Shown here: piece after piece, positions 58,200 to 64,000 of the stretch
Numbering within the stretch: the first letter of the stretch is position 1
How the letters are laid out: every line of letters begins with the position of its first letter
Program-made: the position numbers and the translations under genes
NCBI GenBank assembly: GCA_012295275.1
Contig: CM022673.1
Location: forward strand, 13,046,788-13,110,787
DNA from: Chrysomallon squamiferum
Taxonomy: Eukaryota > Mollusca > Gastropoda > Neomphalida > Peltospiridae
DNA: 64,000 nucleotides
Reading direction: 5' to 3'
Notes under the pieces: model-generated
What the model saw: the letters and a program-made list of their open reading frames with translations, nothing else
Database searches by the model: none
Told to the model about the DNA's origin: nothing

Positions 58200-58675
58200 T
58201 GTTATTCAGACCACTTTGACAATATGAACATCTTCGCATTAGCTGAAGAAGTGTCTCTCTTTCGATCTATAGCCCCCTACTGCTTCGAGATACAGTTTCA
58301 TAATTCAGCTACCTTAAAAAAAGAGTCCACTATTCAAAAAGTCTTTTTACAATGTAATAACAGTTAGTTTCCTATAGTTTTTAGAAGATTATTTAGTGTT
58401 AAAAATGCGTGTTTTTATGATGTATTTTTAGCTCAGTACTTCATTCAAAATTTTCATAAAAAAAATAAGTTATTCATAATCTCAGCCTTTGTTAAGAGAA
58501 TATTCATCACTTTCTATTCAATGATTATTATTATTATTTTTTTTTTTTCTTTCTTTACTTTCTTTTTTTAGTGTATGTTTTGATTCCTTTTTTTTTTTTT
58601 CTTTTTTTTTATTTATACTTTATAATAACGACACAGCTATCTTGCTTTTTTATTTTTTTTTTTTATTTTCACTAC
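58200..58675. other. Non-coding stretch, no gene
   Basis: A short unique section followed by T-rich DNA (58530-58670). Confidence 0.55.
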
Positions 58676-58679
58676 CCAG

Positions 58680-59060
58680 AATAAAACCCGGCTAATGTAC
58701 TCCGCCCAAAACCGAAATGATAGAAAGTTCGACCACTGAAGCGTGCAGTGACACGGGGCCAAGAAAATGAAGTTTCATAGAGTGCTTGGGATTCTGTCTA
58801 TTGTTGTCCATTGACTGGCGCCGGCGACGACAGTCACGCATGGCCGACGTCAAATTACAAGCCGTCTATGCGTCGTCACCCGAGGGTGCATCGATGTACG
58901 TAGCTTTCACAACACTCACAACACACACACACACACTGTAAATAGCCCTCCATCAATCACGCACCTTGCTAGGAGGGAAAGCACGTCTATTGTGGGTGCT
59001 GGTCGTATCATGGATGGAAGGACGGACGGACAGTTCGCCACTGAATCACGGAGACAATTG
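58680..59060. promoter_or_regulatory. Second CpG-rich block (possible distal or divergent promoter)
   Basis: Dense CpGs in otherwise CpG-poor DNA: ACTCCGCCCAAAACCG (GC-box), ACTGGCGCCGGCGACGACAG, GGCCGACGTCAAATT (CRE-like) and GCGTCGTCACCCGAGGG. A TGACTG...CAGTCA inverted repeat brackets the GCGCCGGCG core (58812-58836). Two small frames start here: a plus-strand one at 58840-58941 (33 codons, MADVKLQAVY...) and a minus-strand one at 58692-58841 (49 codons). Neither is recognisable. On the minus strand CAAG|GTGCGT near 58969 fits a splice donor, so a non-coding ephrin 5' exon is conceivable. Confidence 0.42.
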
Positions 59061-59067
59061 TGGTAAT

Positions 59068-59122
59068 AAAAAAAAAAAAAAAAAAAAAAATATTTGTCAG
59101 CTGACCAATCAAGATGAAGTAA

Positions 59123-59153
<31 letters not shown>

Positions 59154-59155
59154 CT
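59068..59155. repeat. Poly(A) and poly(T) tracts
   Basis: An A run (59068-59090) and a T run (59128-59154) about 38 bp apart, able to pair as a hairpin. Confidence 0.85.
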
Positions 59156-59239
59156 GGCCCTTTCCATTTGCCAATAATGCTCGTCAGTCAATTCAACACG
59201 TCTTCAGTGTTGGACGTTTTTATTTTCCCCAGTAAGTGA

Positions 59240-59810
59240 CCTTTTATATATGTTTCTCAGAGCGGAACACTGACAGTTGACTTGAATTATTTATCTAAAT
59301 AAAAACAAACAGATTCACCCACTGTGGTCACTGTTGTTGGTCATCTGGTCAAGTGTGGTTTAGGTTTAAACGTCAGATAATTAACATATTTTATTGACTC
59401 TGTGTACATATATATATATATGTATGTGCGTGTGTCTGTATGCGAGCGAGTGAAAGAGAGACAGATTCAGCGAGAAAGAAAGAAAGAGAAAGGATCGATG
59501 CAGTGTTTGTGAATTTCGCATACAATTATGTACATTTAAATGTATTTATTTAATTTGTCTGCACGCAGTTATAAATGTATGTGCATGAGGATGTGTCTGT
59601 GTGTATATATACAAATGAGATCTTGTTAGATAATCACATTATAATATTAATTGTTTATCATTACTATCGATAATGTTTTCTTTAACAAAGATCTTAATGA
59701 TTGTAAATTTGCTACTAATACTGCAGAAGCTTTTTTCCTTATTATTTTTTTTCATAACGCAATGATTTTTTTGGGGGGGTTTTAAACACTTTTTTAAATA
59801 TTACATTTTT
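59240..59810. other. Non-coding stretch, no gene
   Basis: Short (TA)n (59408-59420), purine-rich AGAGAAAGAAAG (59450-59492) and AT-rich DNA. Confidence 0.55.
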
Positions 59811-59812
59811 TG

Positions 59813-59927
59813 ATGCACAGTTAAGACGCACTGGTTAGAACGGTAAAAAAAGCTCAAACGGTTTAGTAATGAGGATTGATCTCACAACCCGACACTTCTG
59901 TCACCAACTGAACTACAACCCACCCGA
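59813..59927 (-). mobile_element. Molluscan tRNA-derived SINE, 5' part (tRNA-like head)
   Basis: Read on the minus strand it begins GGGTGGGTTGTAGTTCAGTTGG. The A box TAGTTCAGTTGG is at 59904-59915 and a decayed B box GAGATCAATCC is at 59873-59883, at usual tRNA spacing. It then reads TTTGAGCTTTTTTTACCGTTC and AACCAGTGCGTCTTAACTG, matching my memory of the SINE segment GGGCTATTTCTCGTTCCAGCCAGTGCACCACGACTGG. It stops before the core, so it is a 5' fragment of the family seen at 38880. The tRNA-like part is too decayed to be a functional tRNA. Confidence 0.72.
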
Positions 59928-60440
59928 TTATTCACAGTTTGCAGCTAATCGATACCAGGTAAATAATCAAAACAAAATTATTGACCTGCAGTAGAATCGA
60001 GTCGGTGTTGAGAGAGAGAAAAAAGTGAACAGTGAGGTTAATGTAGTAATAACCAGATTGACTCAATACAGAGCCGTGTAAAAAACGCTGAACAATTGAA
60101 TCTCCTTTGATCTCACTTTTATTACACACATCGACTGAGATGAAAAATGAATTTTTTTTTTTTTCCTTTCTATAACCAATCAAGTACGGCTTGCCGCTGC
60201 TGTCAACGATGTTGCACAATAAATTGATAAAGTTTCGTACTAAGCTTTTTTTTTTTTTTTTTTCGTTCCTTATAATCATTGGTTTATTGGTATAATTTGA
60301 ATAGATTTGATGAATGACTTACTTTGAACTTATTTTTATTGTGGAGAAGGAAACAATTGTGAGTTGTTGTTTTTAATAAAAACTCAAATGTTTCGCATAC
60401 TTTTGCTCTGCAAGCTTTAATTCAGTCGTGGAATGATTGT

Positions 60441-60530
60441 CTGGGATCTAGAGGTAACAGGGATCAATACTGTTTAATGGTGTACCAAATAATATGGTAT
60501 GTGTTTGCTTGTCTGTGGGATGCCATGCCA
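60441..60530 (+). mobile_element. Molluscan SINE fragment, core region
   Basis: TCTGGGATCTAGAGG...AGGGATCAATAC (B-box-like) is followed by GGTGTACCAAATAATATGG and TATGTGTTTGCTTGTCTGTGGGATG. The last block retains the CTGTCTGTGGGATG piece missing from the copy at 38880. The region between B box and core is mostly deleted and the tail is absent. Orientation is opposite to the fragment 500 bp to its left. Confidence 0.65.
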
Positions 60531-60677
60531 TTACTTCTTTTTTTTTGTTGATGTTATTTTTTTAATTATTTCGAACAAAGAGCTTGCAGTTAAATAAAAC
60601 TTTATCTTCCTTTTTGTTAATTTATTTTACATTATTATTTTTTTAAATTAATGTTTATTTATTTATTAATTCTGTCG

Positions 60678-60679
<2 letters not shown>

Positions 60680-60731
<52 letters not shown>
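60680..60731. repeat. (TC)n microsatellite
   Basis: Uninterrupted run of about 26 TC units. Confidence 0.95.
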
Positions 60732-60733
<2 letters not shown>

Positions 60734-60774
60734 ATTTTTTATTATTTTTAATTTCAATTCCAAATTGAATTATG

Positions 60775-61255
60775 CGTGATTTATCAGTGTGAACTTTGAA
60801 AAGCTGTAACACCTGTCTGAAAGATGAAGCACGAATTGACGACTATTTATACCTGGTCCTCGGTCGCTTCAGATCCCCTGACCTTTGACCTTCATTATTT
60901 ACCCATAACTCTTTAGCTGATGGCTTTTACACTGCGTTTAAATGATCTTTTATTTGTGCTGTCTTCCCTCGGCTCTCTTTAACCGCTGACCGACAGACAG
61001 CGTCCAGTGTTGATGACCCCTTACTAATGATGACCACGAGCTGACCAAGTCTTTGATCACAGTTAGATCATTGTATCTGGATTTTCAAAACGTAACTGAT
61101 GACGTTGGGATAAAACTAAAGTGATTTTCCTGGAGTGTCTCCTTTACAAGTCTGGAATAATGCACACTCTCGTACGACATAATTTAAGTGAGTCTCCTTA
61201 AGTCTCCTTGAAAAAAATCTGATATAATTCACACTTTTTGGATTGTCTCCTTGTG
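60775..61255. other. Higher-complexity island (candidate regulatory element)
   Basis: Balanced DNA with CCTGACCTTTGACCTTC (60878), a direct-repeat nuclear-receptor-like element (two TGACCT half sites spaced by one T, DR1 form), then repeated TGATGACC/GCTGACC steps (61009-61045). At 61180-61220 there is a short GTCTCCTTAA duplication. No open frame. Confidence 0.33.
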
Positions 61256-61570
61256 TACTGTTATTTTTAATAACAACATTATTATTATTATTTTTTTATT
61301 TATTATTTTTTTTATTTATTTAATTATTATTATTATTATTATTTTTTTTTTTATTGAATCTTATTAAGAACTGATCTTTTAACAAACATAATTTAAATTT
61401 TTAAACATAATTTCAAAATGCAATGTGTTTAAATTCTTTTAAAGATTTACTTTTTATTTTCCCCAGCGGTATGTATCACCATGAACATAAAATAACCGAT
61501 TATCTGATACAAGACTTCAAGACATTATTAAACCTGCCCTAAATGGTTCCCAGTATAGCAATAAAGCATG
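61256..61570. other. AT-rich stretch with short (TTA)n
   Basis: (TTA)n at 61275-61290 and 61324-61343, otherwise T-rich. No gene. Confidence 0.65.
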
Positions 61571-61575
61571 ATCTA

Positions 61576-62060
61576 CAGACAGTCAAACAATCAATACTGT
61601 CAGACAACAATCAGTACAGACAGCCAAACAATCAATACTGTCAGACAACATACAGTACAGACAACCAAACAATCAATACTGTCAGACAACAATCAGTACA
61701 GACAGCCAAACAATCAATTCTGTCAGACAACAGACAGCCAAACAATCAATACTGTCAGACAACAATCAGTACAGTCAAACAGTCAATAATCAGTACAGAC
61801 AGTCAAATAGTTAATACTGTCAGTCAATAATCAGTACAGTCAGTCAAAGGATCACTACTGTCAGTCAATAATCAGTACAGACGGTCAAACCTGTCAGCAC
61901 TAATCAGTACAGACAGCCAAACAATACTGTCAGTCAATAATCAGTACAGTCAAACAAACAGTTTAGACAGTCAAACAATCAGTACAGACAGTCAAACAAT
62001 CAGTACAGACAGTCCACTGGTCTACACAAGAGGTCAATGATCACTACAGACAGTCAAACT
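61576..62060. repeat. 41-bp tandem array with decaying 3' half
   Basis: Units CAGACAGCCAAACAATCAAT + ACTGTCAGACAACAATCAGTA start at 61576, 61617, 61658 and 61699 with exact 41-bp spacing. The fourth is cut to 32 bp, and units from 61731 onward lose register and shrink toward CAGACAGTCAAACAATCAGTA. Overlapping glutamine/asparagine-rich plus-strand frames come from the repeat; 41 is not a multiple of three, so unit frame rotates. Confidence 0.95.
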
Positions 62061-62079
62061 ATTTATGTAAGGTGCCTAT

Positions 62080-62430
62080 CATGGCATCAGCTGTTCCACA
62101 CAAGCTAATTACAAGAACCGACTGCCACTAAAACATCCTTTCACAGACGTCTCGTAAAGCCATTTCTGATCTACAATCACTCACTCACTCCGAGTCATAA
62201 AAGTGGCACATGGTCGGAGGACGTTACTCCGCACAATAAGCCATGTGTGCGAGTTGCAGAGATTTCAGTGGATTCTCTGTGTCGACTCACTGATCAAGTT
62301 TACTTAGGGTTCCCAGTCACTGTTACATATTTCATATATCACACGGCAGTGATTTGCGTCTGCAGATTTCTCTTATCTAAATTACAGTAATAAAGTGATT
62401 TTCGTAGTGCACCCTTGTATGCATTGGTTT
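62080..62430. other. Higher-complexity island (candidate regulatory element)
   Basis: Balanced, CpG-retaining DNA with ATGGTCGGAGGACGTTACTCCG (62212), GTGTGCGAGTTGC and GTGTCGACTCAC. It includes a tandem CACTCACTCACTCC. No supported frame. Confidence 0.28.
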
Positions 62431-62459
62431 GTCCTGGACGTAATTGGAGTGGTTTAGCT

Positions 62460-62900
62460 TTGGAGGTTTTTTTTGTTTTTGTAATTGTATATATACAGTG
62501 TAGTTATGATTTGTTTTTTTGTTTTTTCGTTTGTTTTGTTTGCTTTGTTCGTTTGTTTAATTTATCTTAATGTTATTTTTATTATATTTAATTTTAATTT
62601 AATTGTTTTGTTAGCTATAGTTTTTAAATAGTGTATTTTATTTTACATTTTTTGTTTTTAAATTATTTTTTTTTATTATTTTTTTTTATTTTTTATTACT
62701 TTATCATTTTAAATATTTTTATTTCTATTTATTTTATTTTATTTTTTTTTTTGTTTTGTTTTGTTTTGTTTTGTTTTGTTTTGTTTTGTTTATTTATTTT
62801 AAAAGTATTTATTTTAAAAGTATTTATTTTATTTTACTTAATTATATTTTTTGTCTTAATTTTTCCATTTATTTTTATTTTAAATCTCACTTTTATTTAC
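62460..62900. repeat. T-rich tract with (GTTTT)n
   Basis: Long TTTATTTT runs and a clean (GTTTT)n array at about 62750-62790, then a duplicated AAAAGTATTTATTTT. Phenylalanine-rich frames are translations of this. Confidence 0.88.
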
Positions 62901-62904
62901 ATCT

Positions 62905-63215
62905 AACTTTAAAAAAACCTAACTTACCTTTTCAAAAAGAACCATGAAACCAACCATGAAGCAATAATGAACTCTGATATAAAATCTGGAAACTAGTTGT
63001 GTAAATAACAATTTATCACTAGCTGAGTTTTCAACAGACTGTAGAGTAAATAAATTTACATAACATTAAATAAGAATTACTGATGCTGTGAATATTTACA
63101 CACTTATTTGATACGATGCTGTGAAATAATTTCCTATATTCAACATGTTCAGTGGATAAAATATTCATATTTTTGATATATACATAAACAGATGATTCCT
63201 GCGGTTTTATGTGTA
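62905..63215. other. Unique non-coding stretch, nothing assigned
   Basis: AT-rich unique DNA; GATGCTGTGAATATTT and GATGCTGTGAAATAATTT occur about 35 bp apart (63081, 63115). Confidence 0.45.
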
Positions 63216-63221
63216 TGTTGG

Positions 63222-63420
63222 GGGTGCAATTGTATGGGTGAGTCGATGTGTGTGTGTCTGTGTGTGTTTATGTATGTGTATATATATGTGTGTGTGTAAG
63301 AGTGAGAGTGTGTCTTTAGTTTTGTTTGAATCTGTGTGTGTGTGTGTGTAAGAAAGAGAGAGAGTGAGAATATGTGTAATAATAAGAGTTAATGCCTGTA
63401 TAAAGATGAGTATATATGTG
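63222..63420. repeat. Compound (TG)n / (TATG)n / (GA)n region
   Basis: Several TG runs joined by TATA and GAGAGA segments. Confidence 0.85.
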
Positions 63421-63424
63421 TATT

Positions 63425-63720
63425 GATGTAAATATACCTGTGGGGTATTTGTGGGGGTGGACACAATGGAGTCTGTATGTAGACACAAACAGAGGTTTTA
63501 TACATTCACTGTTAAATGTTATCAACATGAGGTCTTTTGAAGTTGAAAATTAAATTTACATGAGCTCATAATTTTCATATGGTAATACAACATAAATAAG
63601 ATTAAATATAAAAGAGATTATTTTATACTACAAGCAATACAACAAGTGTGAAAAGCTTAAGAAAGAAGAATGAACCAGAACCAATGAATGAATCTGATAT
63701 AAAAAAATTGTAGAAATGGA
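63425..63720. other. Unique non-coding stretch, nothing assigned
   Basis: AT-rich DNA without recognised repeats or supported frames. Confidence 0.45.
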
Positions 63721-63721
63721 T

Positions 63722-64000
63722 AGTAAAAAAAAAAAAAAAAAAAAATTAAAATAAAATAAAATTTAATAAATCTACAAATAAATCAAATGCAAAAATAAAA
63801 AGATTTTTTTTAATTATAGTAATAATAATCATTATTATTATTAAAAAAAAAAAAAAAATTATTGACATAATAAAAGAATGAACAAAAAAAAAAATAATAA
63901 AAAATAAAATAATAAAATAAAAAATCCTAAATAGTAAAAAACAAAAATTAAAATTTAATAAAGCAAAATTGAAGAAAAAAAAAAAAAATGTATCCATTGT
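63722..64000. repeat. A-rich low-complexity end of window
   Basis: A runs separated by TAAAATAAAAT and (AAT)n segments up to the window edge. No gene. Confidence 0.85.

Noticed and set aside
58840-58941. Plus-strand frame MADVKLQAVY... as first exon of a divergent gene
   Set aside because: Only 33 codons, ending in translation of a CA repeat, with no strong donor; kept only as a remark on the CpG block.
59813-59927. Functional tRNA gene on the minus strand
   Set aside because: A box fits, but the B box and stems are decayed and the sequence continues into SINE body.
61543-61830. Q/N-rich 95-codon protein (prion-like)
   Set aside because: It arises from the 41-bp array; the frame rotates each unit and an alternative frame is equally open.

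Overview
The window is AT-rich animal genomic DNA that is almost entirely non-coding. Two observations point to a mollusc or close lophotrochozoan relative. First, at least three, probably four, diverged SINE fragments share the head, core or tail of a tRNA-derived family that I recognise from molluscan genomes. Second, the DNA is very rich in microsatellites, poly(A)/poly(T) runs and decayed minisatellites. No species is assigned, and there is no bacterial gene organisation, CRISPR array, rRNA or intact tRNA.

The one coding feature I can support well is a short exon on the minus strand (54075-54226), below ordinary ORF length cut-offs. It encodes a signal peptide followed by RRVPVYWNSSNT, the opening strand of the ephrin receptor-binding domain, and ends at a GTAAGT splice donor. 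This is exon 1 of an ephrin gene read right to left. No later ephrin exon was found to its left, so positions 1-54074 are best read as part of a first intron of at least 54 kb, although this rests on not finding exon 2. A CG-rich block just upstream (54420-54960) is the likely promoter and 5' UTR. A second CpG-rich block (58680-59060) may be a distal or divergent promoter, and beyond it lie SINE fragments and tandem repeats.

Layout: 1-54 kb alternates three textures. (i) Low-complexity A/T runs and simple repeats. (ii) About twenty decayed tandem arrays with units from 18 to about 190 bp, including a 23-bp array resembling serial 3' splice sites, a run of AACAATGG motifs and a CAGGTA-rich array. 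(iii) Higher-complexity islands of 200-600 bp without convincing coding frames, which are candidate regulatory elements of the ephrin gene. 54.0-55.0 kb is exon 1 plus promoter. 55-64 kb is presumed upstream intergenic DNA with the second CpG block, SINE fragments at 59.8 and 60.4 kb and a 41-bp array at 61.6-62.0 kb.

All repeat and family calls were made by eye. Similarity to the SINE family and to ephrins comes from memory of those families, not from a search.
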